From positions 31,770-95,769 of the forward strand of contig CALGMT010000004.1 of assembly GCA_937958885.1 (NCBI GenBank): 64,000 bases of DNA. The letters are read 5' to 3'. Positions 9,956 through 19,639 of this stretch are shown in pieces. Numbering within the stretch: the first letter of the stretch is position 1; every line of letters begins with the position of its first letter. The notes under the pieces were generated by a model. That model did no database searches. It was not told where the DNA came from and saw only the letters and a list, made by a program, of their open reading frames with translations. The stretch comes from an uncultured bacterium (GTDB lineage Bacteria; Verrucomicrobiota; Kiritimatiellia; CAIVKH01). The position numbers and the translations under genes were made by a program.

Positions 9956-10015
9956 CTATTTTTTCTTCTTGGCCGCGGGCTTCTTAGCGGCTTTCTTGGC
10001 TGCTTTCTTCGCCAT
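9956..10015 (-). CDS. 19-aa lysine/alanine-rich basic peptide (MAKKAAKKAAKKPAAKKKK)
   Basis: Read directly from the minus strand; perfect SD (AAGGAGGG) ~7 nt upstream of ATG, stop TAG, followed by a hairpin terminator. Below the ORF-track length cut-off. Confidence 0.7.
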   Translation of the reverse strand: MAKKAAKKAAKKPAAKKKK

Positions 10016-10283
10016 TTCTCATCCCTCCTTTCCGTGTTGTCGTTTTTCCTCCTGCCGGCGCCGGGCGCCGATCATGCCGCATGCGCATGGCATGCGTGCG
10101 CGAAGACGAACGGTGATGAAAGGCAGGACGCATGAGGCCGAGCGCATGAGGCGAAGCCTCCTCGCGGTGGAGAAGCGAAACGGAGAAGGGAAATGTGGAA
10201 CGTATCAGACACAAGTGTGTGACGCATGAACGCGAACGTAATTTTTTCGTTGGTCGCTCATCAATGTCTACCGTGATGCTCAC

Positions 10284-10312
10284 AGAATAGGAACACACCT
10301 TCGTCTCGTCAA
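10284..10312 (-). promoter_or_regulatory. Sigma70-like promoter for the Lys/Ala peptide transcript
   Basis: Minus strand TTGACG (10312-10307), 17-nt spacer, TATTCT (10289-10284). Confidence 0.5.
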
Positions 10313-10341
10313 CTATCGTCGTAAAAAAATCGCACAATTTT

Positions 10342-10965
10342 TTAATCCGCGTCGCGCAGCAGGCGATGATGCTCGGCGACGATGATTGCGCGCAACGCGT
10401 CGTACGATGCGTCGAGTCGATCGTTCACGATGAGGTATTGATACGCGCGCCACTGCTCAAGTTCCTTCTCCGCCTGCTGAACGCGCCGCTCGATGACCGC
10501 GTCGGCATCCTTGCCGCGAAGATGAAGGCGCTTGCGCAGCACGTCGATGGAGGGCGGCGCGATGAAGACGTCGACAAAGCCGCGCCGGAGCGGATCGTGC
10601 GGGGGAAGCGACGCGAGCCGTCCGCGAATCTGCGCGGCGCCCTGCACGTCGATATCCATCAGAACATCGCGGCCGGACGCGAAGCCGCGCTCGATGAAGC
10701 GCCGCAGCGTGCCGTAGCGGTGGCCGTGCACCCGCGCATGCTCGACAAACTCGCCGGCCTGCACGCGCCGCTCGAACTCCTCTTCGGAAATGAAATAGTA
10801 ATCCGTGCCGTCGATCTCGCCGTCGCGCGGCTGGCGCGTGGTGCAGGAAACGGAATAGACCATCTGATGAAACTCGGCCAGCAAGCGCTCGCACAGCGTA
10901 GTCTTGCCGCCGCCCGACGGCGCGGAAACGACGACCAGCAAGGAACGCACGGGTAGTTCGATCAT
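10342..10965 (-). CDS. gmk: Guanylate kinase
   Basis: 'VVVSAPSGGGKTTLCERLL', 'YSVSCTTRQPRDGEIDGTDYYFISEEEF', 'VLMDIDVQGAAQIR'. Confidence 0.96.
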   Translation of the reverse strand: MIELPVRSLLVVVSAPSGGGKTTLCERLLAEFHQMVYSVSCTTRQPRDGEIDGTDYYFISEEEFERRVQAGEFVEHARVHGHRYGTLRRFIERGFASGRDVLMDIDVQGAAQIRGRLASLPPHDPLRRGFVDVFIAPPSIDVLRKRLHLRGKDADAVIERRVQQAEKELEQWRAYQYLIVNDRLDASYDALRAIIVAEHHRLLRDAD

Positions 10966-11846
10966 TGTATGTTCTGGACCTGCTCGCGCAGGCGTTCCAA
11001 CTCCGTCTTGAAGACTATCACGCGCCCGGCGATCTCCGCATCTGCAGATTTGGATCCGATGGTATTAATCTCGCGGTTCAGTTCTTGCGCCAGGAAGTCG
11101 AGCGCCTTGCCCGCCGGTTCGGGGCCCCGCAGCAACGCGCGCGCCTGTCGGAGATGACTGTCGATCCGCGTGCATTCCTCTGTGATGTCCGATCGGTCCG
11201 CGAACAGCAGCGCCTCGCGATCGAGGCGCTCCGGCGCGATCCCCGGCTCGTCTCGAAGGGACTCGAGGCGGCGGCGCAGCGTTTCGCGATAGCGCACGAC
11301 GGACGCCGGAGCCAATCGTTTGATCTCGGAAACCGCGGAGGCCAGCGCCGCGATACGTCCGGCGACGTCGCGCGCGAGCGCCGCGCCCTCCCGACGGCGC
11401 ATGCGATCCAGCGCGTTGAGCGCCTTGCGCAACGCCTGCTGGAGAACCGGCCAGACGCGCTCCGGTTCCTCCTCGTCCGCATCCACGCGCAGTACACCCG
11501 GCATGCCGGCCAGCAGGCTGATTCCGATGTCGTCCCGGACGTCCAACTTGCGCGCCGCCGCGCGCATGGCATCGCGATAGGCGCGGGCGAGCGGTTCGTC
11601 GATCCGCACGCGCGCGTGCGGGCGTCCGCTCAACGCGCGCACGGTCGCGGCGACCGAAATGCGCCCCCTCGCGAGCACGGCGGCAATTTCCTCGTGCACG
11701 CGCGCTTCCAGGGCGTTCAGTGAGCGCGGCAGCGAGAGCGCGACATCCAGCTGCTTTCGATTGACGGAACTGATCTCAATCTCGGCGCGCAGCCCGCCGA
11801 CTTGCGCGACCGCTCGGCCGTATCCCGTCATGCTGCGGACACTCAT
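10962..11846 (-). CDS. YicC family protein
   Basis: '[12 protein letters not shown]' start and '[44 protein letters not shown]' C-terminus. Start moved from 12032. Confidence 0.93.
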   Translation of the reverse strand: MSVRSMTGYGRAVAQVGGLRAEIEISSVNRKQLDVALSLPRSLNALEARVHEEIAAVLARGRISVAATVRALSGRPHARVRIDEPLARAYRDAMRAAARKLDVRDDIGISLLAGMPGVLRVDADEEEPERVWPVLQQALRKALNALDRMRRREGAALARDVAGRIAALASAVSEIKRLAPASVVRYRETLRRRLESLRDEPGIAPERLDREALLFADRSDITEECTRIDSHLRQARALLRGPEPAGKALDFLAQELNREINTIGSKSADAEIAGRVIVFKTELERLREQVQNIQ

Positions 11847-13063
11847 GATCGATCCTTGGACCGATTGGCATGGCGGCGATCCCACGCCTCCATTTGCTGA
11901 ACATCTTTGTCCCCTCGGCCGGAGACATTGATAATGATCAAGTCGCGCCGCTTGAACGAACGGCGCATGTTGAGCGCGTAGGCCACGGCGTGAGCCGTTT
12001 CGAGCGCGGGCAAAATACCCTCGAGCCGGCAAAGCGCGTTCACCCCCTCCATCGCCTCCGCATCGCCGACGTGGTGGTACTCCGCGCGCTTGAGATCGCG
12101 CAACAGCGCGTGCTCGGGACCGATCGCCGCGTAGTCGAGGCCCGCGCTGACGGAATGGGTCAGTTGGATGTTGCCGGACGCGTCTTGCAGAACATAGGTC
12201 CGCGTCCCCTGCAGGATGCCGACCTTCCCTCCGGCGAATCGCGCGGCATGGCGACCGGGACGGATCCCCTCCCCCCCCGCTTCAATGCCGATCAGCCGAA
12301 CGCCGCCGTCGCGGAGGAACGGATAAAAGATGCCGATCGCATTGCTGCCGCCGCCGACGCACGCGAGTATGTGCGTTGGCAGACGGCCCTCCGCTTTCAA
12401 TATTTGCCGACGCGCCTCGCGCCCGATCACACTTTGAAAATCGCGCACCATCATGGGATAGGGATGCGATCCGAGCGCCGAGCCGAGGATGTAATGCGTG
12501 GTTCGCACGTTGGTCACCCAGTCGCGCATGGCCTCGCTGATGGCTTCCTTCAACGTCTGCTGGCCCGCGGTCACGGCTGTGACCGTGGCGCCGAGCCGCC
12601 GCATGCGGGAGACGTTCAATGCCTGGCGCTCCATGTCCACGGCGCCCATATAGATGACGCACTCCAGGCCGAACATCGCCGCGACCGTCGCGGTAGCGAC
12701 GCCGTGTTGGCCGGCCCCGGTTTCGGCGATGATGCGTTTCTTCCCCATCCGCAGCGCAAGCAACACCTGGCCCAGCGAGTTGTTGATCTTGTGCGCGCCG
12801 GTGTGGCAAAGATCTTCGCGCTTCAGATAGACCTTTGCGCCGAGTTCGCTCGATAATCGACGCGCGTGATAAAGCGGCGTCGGACGCCCGACGAAGTCGC
12901 GCAGATACGCGTTCAGTTCTCGGCTGAACGCCGGATCGCGCCGAACGCGCGCATATTCGGACGCCAATTCCTTCAGGGGCGACATCAGCGTTTCCGGCAC
13001 GTACATGCCGCCGTAGGGGCCGAAGTGACCCCGCGCATCTGGTTCTGTTAGTCCACGCGACAT
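11843..13063 (-). CDS. trpB: Tryptophan synthase beta chain
   Basis: '[13 protein letters not shown]', 'GRPTPLYHA', '[19 protein letters not shown]', '[12 protein letters not shown]'. Confidence 0.97.
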   Translation of the reverse strand: MSRGLTEPDARGHFGPYGGMYVPETLMSPLKELASEYARVRRDPAFSRELNAYLRDFVGRPTPLYHARRLSSELGAKVYLKREDLCHTGAHKINNSLGQVLLALRMGKKRIIAETGAGQHGVATATVAAMFGLECVIYMGAVDMERQALNVSRMRRLGATVTAVTAGQQTLKEAISEAMRDWVTNVRTTHYILGSALGSHPYPMMVRDFQSVIGREARRQILKAEGRLPTHILACVGGGSNAIGIFYPFLRDGGVRLIGIEAGGEGIRPGRHAARFAGGKVGILQGTRTYVLQDASGNIQLTHSVSAGLDYAAIGPEHALLRDLKRAEYHHVGDAEAMEGVNALCRLEGILPALETAHAVAYALNMRRSFKRRDLIIINVSGRGDKDVQQMEAWDRRHANRSKDRS

Positions 13064-13665
13064 GACTCAATAAACAATCGCACCTTCTCAATATCTTTTA
13101 AACCTGGCGCTTTTTCGACCCCGGAACTGACATCGACGCCCCAGGGACAAACCCGTCGGCGCGCCTCGCGCACATTCGCCGGCGTCAGCCCGCCTGCAAG
13201 CAACACCGGTCTCGACGCCGCCTTCACGAACGCGCGCGCGCGATCCCAATCGCCCGGCTCGCCCGTGCCCCCGGGCGACTTGGGACTATAGGTGTCGATC
13301 AGGTAGGCGTCAACGGACCAACCCGAAAGATCGGGGTCCGTCTCGCCTCGCAGCGTGACACTGCGCCAAAGGGGATGGGGAAAATTTCTAAAGGCGGCCG
13401 CGGTCTCTGCGCCGTGCAACTGGGCGATATCCAGGGCGGCCGTTTCAATTGTGCGGCGCACCTCGTCTGGTGTTGCGTCGACAAACACGCCGACACGTTT
13501 TATGCCGCTCGGCAACCCGCGCGTCCATTTCGCGACATCCGCCGGTCGGGCGTAGCGCTTCGATCCCGGCCAACAGACAAACCCCAATGCGTCGGGGGCC
13601 AGCGCGGCCACGGCGTCCACGTCCGCCGGGTTGGCCAATCCGCAGATTTTTACGAAACAGCCCAT
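13048..13665 (-). CDS. trpF: Phosphoribosylanthranilate isomerase
   Basis: '[26 protein letters not shown]', 'VGVFVD', 'IAQLHGAE', '[11 protein letters not shown]', 'GVDVSSGVE'. Start set to 13665. Confidence 0.94.
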   Translation of the reverse strand: MGCFVKICGLANPADVDAVAALAPDALGFVCWPGSKRYARPADVAKWTRGLPSGIKRVGVFVDATPDEVRRTIETAALDIAQLHGAETAAAFRNFPHPLWRSVTLRGETDPDLSGWSVDAYLIDTYSPKSPGGTGEPGDWDRARAFVKAASRPVLLAGGLTPANVREARRRVCPWGVDVSSGVEKAPGLKDIEKVRLFIESCRVD

Positions 13666-14441
13666 ACGGGTCCCATCAAACGCCGCACCGCGGCGGAGAG
13701 GTGTCGCTGGCGAAGCAGCGATTCTCCCACCAGCACCGCATGCGCGCCGGCCTCGCGCACGCGCATGACATCCGCGGCGGTGCGAATCCCGCTCTCGCTC
13801 ACAAGGCAGCACCCCGCCGGCGCGAGAGCGGCGATCTCGAAGGTGGTCTCCAGCGTTGTTTCAAATGTTTTGAGATTGCGGTTGTTGATGCCGATGAATC
13901 GGGCGCCGATCTCCAGCGCGCGATTCATTTCCTTCGCATCGTGCACTTCGACAAGTGGCGACAGCCCTGCGCGGAGAATCTCTGCGTGCAGATTCTGAAG
14001 CGTCCGCTTGGGCAAGGCCGACACGATGAGCAGGACGGCGGACGCGCCGATCGCGCGGGCATGCGCGATCTGCCAGCGATCAAGCACGAACTCCTTGTAC
14101 AGCAGCGGCAGATCGACAGCCTTCCGCACCAGCGCGAAGTCGTCCTCTCCTCCGCCGAAGTAGGGTCCATCCATCAGGACGGACAGCGCCTGCGCCCCGC
14201 CGCGGTGGTACGCCTCGGCAATCGCCGCGGGGTCGAATGGCGTGCGAAGCACTCCGGCCGACGGCGAGCGCCGTTTGACTTCCGCGATCAGTCCCATCGG
14301 GTATGCGCGGAGCGCAGCGATGAAATCGGGCGGCGGCGGCGCATCCGACGCGCGGCGCTCCAGTTCGCGCAGCGATAGATCCGCGCGTCGCGCCGCGATC
14401 TCGCGCCGCTTGTCCGCCACGATCTGGTCGAGGATGTTCAC
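13650..14441 (-). CDS. trpC: Indole-3-glycerol phosphate synthase
   Basis: '[16 protein letters not shown]', '[22 protein letters not shown]', '[13 protein letters not shown]', 'VSESGI'. Confidence 0.96.
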   Translation of the reverse strand: MNILDQIVADKRREIAARRADLSLRELERRASDAPPPPDFIAALRAYPMGLIAEVKRRSPSAGVLRTPFDPAAIAEAYHRGGAQALSVLMDGPYFGGGEDDFALVRKAVDLPLLYKEFVLDRWQIAHARAIGASAVLLIVSALPKRTLQNLHAEILRAGLSPLVEVHDAKEMNRALEIGARFIGINNRNLKTFETTLETTFEIAALAPAGCCLVSESGIRTAADVMRVREAGAHAVLVGESLLRQRHLSAAVRRLMGPVWAVS

Positions 14442-15557
14442 GAGGCCCGATTCGAGCGCAAATAGGCTTCGATGAAGCCGTCCAGATCCCCATCCAGCAC
14501 AGCGTCGACCTGGCCGGTCTCAAAATCCGTGCGGTGATCCTTCACCATCGTGTAGGGCTGGAGCACGTAGCTGCGGATTTGGCGGCCCCAGGCGATCTCG
14601 CCCTTTTCGCCATAGAATTTCTCCATCTCGCGCCGCTTCTTGTCCACCTCGTACTCATAGAGTTTGGCGCGCAGCATCTTCATGCACTTGTCGCGGTTCG
14701 CATGCTGGGATCGTTCCGCCTGGCACTGCACGACGATTCCGGTTGGAAGATGCACGATACGCACAGCCGAGTCGGTTTTGTTCACATGCTGCCCGCCGGC
14801 GCCGCTGGAGCGATAGGTGTCCACGCGCAAATCCTTGTCCAAAATCTCGATCTCAATCGCGTCGTCCACCTCCGCCACCACGTCCAGCGCGGCAAAGGAG
14901 GTGTGGCGCCGCTTGGCCGCGTCGAACGGGCTGATGCGGACCAGGCGATGGACGCCGCGCTCGGCCTTCATATAGCCGTACGCATAGGGGCCGGCCACAA
15001 AAAAGGAGACACTTTTGATGCCCGCTTCATCGCCCCGCTGCATGTCCAGCAAGTCCACGCGATAGCCCCGCCGTTCGCAAAAACGGGTGTACATGCGAAA
15101 CAACATCGCCGCCCAATCGCAGGACTCGGTGCCGCCGGCGCCGGCATTAATCGTGAGATATGCATTGTTCGCATCGAACCGCTCGGACAGCAGGGTCTGC
15201 AGCTCGAATCGGCGGTAGTCGGCTTCCAGCTTGTCGAGACGATCAATCGCCTCGCGATATGCGGCAGTCCGATGCGGCCCTTCCGCTTCGCCGGCGGCAA
15301 GTTCGAGCAGAATACCGGTTTCCTCCGCGTCGGACTCGAGTTGGTCGAACGGTTCCAGCAGGGCCTTTAGCTGGTTTGACTTTTCAATGCTGGCTCGCGC
15401 CTTGTTGGGGTCGTCCCAGAAACCGGGCGATGCTGAAATCGCCTCGAGTTCCTCCACCTGGCGGCGACGTCCGGCGACGTCAAAGAAACCCCCTTAGCTC
15501 ATCGAGCTTTCGCCGGACGAACTCAAGCCGTTCGACCAATTCTCGCGCGTCATCCAT
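14438..15557 (-). CDS. prfB: Peptide chain release factor 2, expressed through a programmed +1 frameshift
   Basis: Short [28 protein letters not shown] (ATG 15557) ends at TGA 15482-15480 within AAGGGGGTTTCTTTGAC; the +1 frame continues [24 protein letters not shown]...; GGQ motif '[19 protein letters not shown]'. Confidence 0.97.
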
Positions 15558-15666
15558 TAGATCTTCTCTCCGAGATGAATAAACACGTGAGCATACGGGC
15601 TGAGCGGGGAAATACAAAACGATTTCATTTGATTGAGGAGTCCATTGAATGTTGTATGATTTTTCC

Positions 15667-16032
15667 ATGACGAGGTTGAGTCAACGCGCATGCGCCGCCG
15701 CTGCGCTTGCGATGGGCCTGTCGTTCGCCGGCTGCGATTGGGGCGACAAGCGGGATCATGTGCCGCCGGATGGCCTCGGCGCGCTGTACGTTCAGAACAA
15801 CACCTCCCTCGATCTGCGCGTGTATGTCGAGGGCGAAGAGAAAGGCCGGGTGCGCAGCTACTCCGATCGCCCGTTCGACTTGGAACCCGGTGTGTACCGC
15901 ATCGTGCTCGATCAGCGAAACTCATCCCGCAACTGGCGCGATACCGTGGACGTGATCGAGGGGCGGCTGACGGTGCTCGATGTGGCCGATGGATTCGGCA
16001 GCGAACTCGACGTGGTCGTCTTTTTCGACTAG
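15667..16032 (+). CDS. Small lipoprotein-like hypothetical protein
   Basis: MTRLSQ... signal peptide with lipobox-like 'LSFAGC'; no recognised family. Confidence 0.6.
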   Translation: MTRLSQRACAAAALAMGLSFAGCDWGDKRDHVPPDGLGALYVQNNTSLDLRVYVEGEEKGRVRSYSDRPFDLEPGVYRIVLDQRNSSRNWRDTVDVIEGRLTVLDVADGFGSELDVVVFFD

Positions 16033-16082
16033 CCGGAGAGTTGTACAATGAAACATGCGCCGCCTGCGGAGTCCAATTACTC

Positions 16083-17027
16083 ATGACGCGAATATCGTTT
16101 CGTCTTCTGGTGCCGGCGGTCCTCGCCGTTTTACTCATCCTTTCACGGCACCCGGCGCATGCGGAAGACGCGGCACCGCAAACGGAACTTTCCATCATCA
16201 GTTGGAACATCGAGTGGTACCCAGGGAAGCGGCGAAACGCCGACGATGCGACGGCCGCCGCCCATGCGGCAGTGGTGAAAGAAACCCTGCGGGCGATCGA
16301 TCCGGATGTCTTGCTGGCGCAAGAGATTCGCGACTGGCAATCCTTCGCAGAACTCTGCGAAGCAGTGCCGAATCTCCGCCCGGTTGTGGTATCGGCCTTC
16401 CGGGCCGAAGATACCGGCGAGTACTGGCCGCAGCAACAGGCGATCGGGTCGAAGGTGCCGGCTATGGCCGCGTGGTCCGAGTTTTGGCGCGCGGGCGAGA
16501 TCCATCCACGCCGCGGATTCAGCGCTGTCGTCCTGATGCTATCGGATCAACGTCTGCTGCTGGTGTACAACGTGCACCTGAAGAGCAACCGCTCGTCGGA
16601 CGAGGAAGAAGCGCTCCGTAATTTCGCGACGCGCGACGAGAGCATCAGACAGTTGCTCGACCATATCGACGAAATGGAGACCGTATTCCTCCCCGGCCGC
16701 ATCGCCGGGGTGATCGTCGGCGGAGATTTCAACACGAACCAGGACGGGCAATTCGGGGATCGCGTCGATGCGATGATGCGGGACGCCGGTTTCGAGAATA
16801 CGTGGAAGGACACGCCGCGCGAGGATCGTTTGACCTGGCGCGGTCATGCCTTGTTTGAACCGACCACGTTGGATCACATTTATGTGAGGGGGCTTCCCGC
16901 GCCTCGAGCGGAACTGGTGTCGGTCCCGGACGCCGCCAGCGATCACTGGCCCGTACGGATCCGCCTGATCATACCTGCTGCGCCGCCCCTCTCTACAGCG
17001 CCGGTCGAATCACCCGCTCATCGATAA
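16083..17027 (+). CDS. Secreted endonuclease/exonuclease/phosphatase family protein
   Basis: 'ELSIISWNIEWYPG', 'DVLLAQEIRDW', 'VIVGGDFNTNQDG', 'ASDHWPVRI' EEP motifs; N-terminal signal peptide. Confidence 0.85.
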   Translation: MTRISFRLLVPAVLAVLLILSRHPAHAEDAAPQTELSIISWNIEWYPGKRRNADDATAAAHAAVVKETLRAIDPDVLLAQEIRDWQSFAELCEAVPNLRPVVVSAFRAEDTGEYWPQQQAIGSKVPAMAAWSEFWRAGEIHPRRGFSAVVLMLSDQRLLLVYNVHLKSNRSSDEEEALRNFATRDESIRQLLDHIDEMETVFLPGRIAGVIVGGDFNTNQDGQFGDRVDAMMRDAGFENTWKDTPREDRLTWRGHALFEPTTLDHIYVRGLPAPRAELVSVPDAASDHWPVRIRLIIPAAPPLSTAPVESPAHR

Positions 17028-17063
17028 GCTTGAAAACGGGCGGCGTGCCGGTACCCTGCCGGC

Positions 17064-18044
17064 ATGCGCTACATTGCAATTCTACTGACGGCCTCATTGC
17101 TGGCGGGCTGCGCGACGACAAAAGACGAGCACATCGTGCCGTTCACCCGGCAGCAAACGAGCGCCCTCCTCAAAAATGCGCGCCCTCCGCAGGCATTCGG
17201 TCTCACAGTATATAACACCGAGCGCGGTCCGGTCTTCGCGGGATCGCATCGTGTTCATGCTGGGCACGCCGCGCAAATGCCGTTTCAGAACCGTTCGGAC
17301 CCCAAGGCGCCGGTCGTCGGATTCGCGGCGCGCGGGATAAAGGATATCCCCGCGCTCATCGACACCGCCTCGCGAGAAAACTGGATCGTGCCCAGCGTCG
17401 CGCAAGACATTGCGATCGTACCCCTGGCCGGACCGAACCCCTTCGAGACCCAAGCAGTCCACGTGTATGACGAAATCGGCGGCATGGCGGGTTTGCTGCA
17501 CAAGCTGATGCTGGACACGCTGCACGTGGAGAATGTGGTGTTCTACATACGCGCGGCATCCGGTCCGCTGGGCCCGCCCGCGCGTTGGGTTCAAAATCCG
17601 TCGCCCTCCGCCGTGCTCGGCGTGCCGTTTTTGCGCGCCTTCAGCTATGTCACCCTCGATTTTCCCGCCCGTTCCGCGATCTTTTCCTCGACCCTCCCAT
17701 TCCCCGGCGCATCAGATGATTCCTTGCTGGTCAAGCTCCCCTTGCTGGACATCCGCGGCGTTCTCGGCGTTGAAGGCACGCTGCGCGGAGAACCGACAAC
17801 GTTCATCATCGATACCGGAGGCGATTTTGAACTCGCGCTCAACGATCCCGAAGAACCAACCGTGCGGCGTCTCGCTATCGGCGATCTCGTGGTTCCGCCT
17901 GAAATCAGCGTCGTTTCCGCGCGCGAGATCGGGTTGGGCGAAATTGAGTATCCCCGGATCGGACGCGGCCTGATGGCCCGGTACAAGATCACGTTCGATT
18001 TCAGGAACCGTCAGATCTGGGTCGAGCGTCCGAGCGCCCGATAA
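17064..18044 (+). CDS. Lipoprotein with retropepsin-like aspartyl protease features
   Basis: Lipobox 'LLAGCATTKD'; 'PALIDTASRENWIV' and 'TTFIIDTGGDFELAL' resemble D(T/S)G motifs. Confidence 0.5.
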   Translation: MRYIAILLTASLLAGCATTKDEHIVPFTRQQTSALLKNARPPQAFGLTVYNTERGPVFAGSHRVHAGHAAQMPFQNRSDPKAPVVGFAARGIKDIPALIDTASRENWIVPSVAQDIAIVPLAGPNPFETQAVHVYDEIGGMAGLLHKLMLDTLHVENVVFYIRAASGPLGPPARWVQNPSPSAVLGVPFLRAFSYVTLDFPARSAIFSSTLPFPGASDDSLLVKLPLLDIRGVLGVEGTLRGEPTTFIIDTGGDFELALNDPEEPTVRRLAIGDLVVPPEISVVSAREIGLGEIEYPRIGRGLMARYKITFDFRNRQIWVERPSAR

Positions 18045-18095
18045 TCTCCTATCGTTTTCGGTTTTCTTTCGCGCGCCAATTGTTAGGATTCGGTT

Positions 18096-19541
18096 ATGAA
18101 GGCAGTCGAAGCCGGAAGCGAAAAAGAGAGGCCGGCTCCATACCCTCGAGGATTTCGTGCGCGCCGCGGCCTGAACTGGGGCCTGCTCGGCTCGATGTAC
18201 GCGACCTACTACATGTGTCGCTACAATTTCCGATTCGCCACTCCGGGCATGCAGGCGGAGTTTGGGTTCACGACCACGCAGATTGCCGACATGATCGCCA
18301 TTTGGTCGTTGACATACGGCACGGGTCAACTGGTGAACGGACTCTTGTGCGATAAGATCGGCGGCAAGCGATCCATGCTGATAGGCGCGTTCGGCACGAT
18401 TGGCGTGAATCTGTTGTTGGGATTGGCGCCCCTGTTGGTGATCGGCGGCGCGCTCGCGGCGGCGTCAAAATTCTGCTTCGGCGCGACGTCGTTCGATCCG
18501 GCCTTTTTCGCCATTTCGATCATCTGGCTCGTCAACGGCTGGTTCCAATCGTTCGGCGCGCCCGGCATGGTCAAAGTGAATGCCGCGTGGTTCCGGCGCA
18601 CCGAGCGCGGAACCTTTGCCGGTATCTTTGGATTCATGATCCAGATGGGCCAGGTCATCAGCACGAAGCTTTCGAAGGCCCTTTTGGCCGGCGGGGTCAT
18701 CGGCGGCTTCGTCATCGCCGGCGGCGCATGGCGGTGGCTGTTCATCATTCCCCCGCTCTTTACCCTGCTCGTGGCGATCTGCGTGGCAATCGGCGCTCGG
18801 CAAACGCCCGAAGAGGCAGGCTATCCGGGGGTGATTGAGGACGAACTCGACAATTCCGCGGGCGTCACCGTCAGCCTCAAGGACTCGTTCCGCACCATTT
18901 TCACACATCCGCTCGTCTGGTTCTACGCGGCAGCCTATGCCTGCACCGGCGCGGTCCGCTCCAGCTCCGACCACCTCGCGGTTCTCTATTTCCAGGAACA
19001 ACTGGGCATGGACATGAAGACCAATATCCCTTCTGTTGTCGGCTGGACGCTCGCGCTCATGCCGATGGCCGCAGTGCTCGGGTCGCTCGCGTCCGGCTTC
19101 ATTTCGGATAAATTCTTCAAGGGACATCGCTCTCCCGTCGCCATGACCCTCTATTTCCTCGAGGCCGTCGTCATCGGCACGGCCGCCGTCATTCTTCTGA
19201 AAGGGCTCGTCGGCCCGACCCACGGCGGAATACTCGCCGGCTGCGCTATCCTGATCATGATCGCGCTTACGGCGAATTCGACGCACTCCATCGTCGGCGC
19301 GGCCGCGCCGATGGACATTGGCGGGAAAAAAATGGCCGGCTTCGCCGCAGGTGTCATCGATTCCTTCCAGTATTATGGGGGCGCCCTCTCGCTGGTCATC
19401 ACGGGGCGCGTGCTCGACGCCACCAAAGAGCAGTATGGATGGACATTTTGGTATGCCATCATGGCCGGCTTCGGCATCCTCGGCGGTATTTCGATGTTTC
19501 TCGTGATGCGCAAGCAAAAGCGCATGGCCGCGGCAACCTGA
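18096..19541 (+). CDS. MFS transporter, organophosphate:phosphate antiporter (GlpT/UhpT, OPA) family
   Basis: 'YATYYMCRYNFRFATPGMQAEFGFT', 'GQLVNGLLCDKIGGKRSMLIGAFGTIGVNLLLG', 'VNGWFQSFGAPGMVKVNAAWF' are OPA-like. Confidence 0.8.
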   Translation: MKAVEAGSEKERPAPYPRGFRARRGLNWGLLGSMYATYYMCRYNFRFATPGMQAEFGFTTTQIADMIAIWSLTYGTGQLVNGLLCDKIGGKRSMLIGAFGTIGVNLLLGLAPLLVIGGALAAASKFCFGATSFDPAFFAISIIWLVNGWFQSFGAPGMVKVNAAWFRRTERGTFAGIFGFMIQMGQVISTKLSKALLAGGVIGGFVIAGGAWRWLFIIPPLFTLLVAICVAIGARQTPEEAGYPGVIEDELDNSAGVTVSLKDSFRTIFTHPLVWFYAAAYACTGAVRSSSDHLAVLYFQEQLGMDMKTNIPSVVGWTLALMPMAAVLGSLASGFISDKFFKGHRSPVAMTLYFLEAVVIGTAAVILLKGLVGPTHGGILAGCAILIMIALTANSTHSIVGAAAPMDIGGKKMAGFAAGVIDSFQYYGGALSLVITGRVLDATKEQYGWTFWYAIMAGFGILGGISMFLVMRKQKRMAAAT

Positions 19542-19556
19542 TCCCCATCGGTCCGT

Positions 19557-19574
19557 CTGTTAGTTCTCTGTTAG
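19557..19574 (-). promoter_or_regulatory. Candidate Pho-box-like direct repeat CTAACAG-AGAA-CTAACAG (minus-strand orientation)
   Basis: CTGTTAG-TTCT-CTGTTAG on the + strand: perfect 7-bp repeat at 11-bp period in the intergenic region upstream of the ABC transporter operon. Confidence 0.5.
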
Positions 19575-19639
19575 TGCGCCGTGCCGTCTTGACGTTACCG
19601 CCTCGCACGTGGAGTCTGTCCATCAAGGGAAGGCCATTC

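Noticed and set aside
18078-18098. GTTA...GTTA 11-bp spaced match at the OPA transporter start
   Set aside because: Only 4 bp conserved per half-site and it overlaps the start codon; chance match likely.
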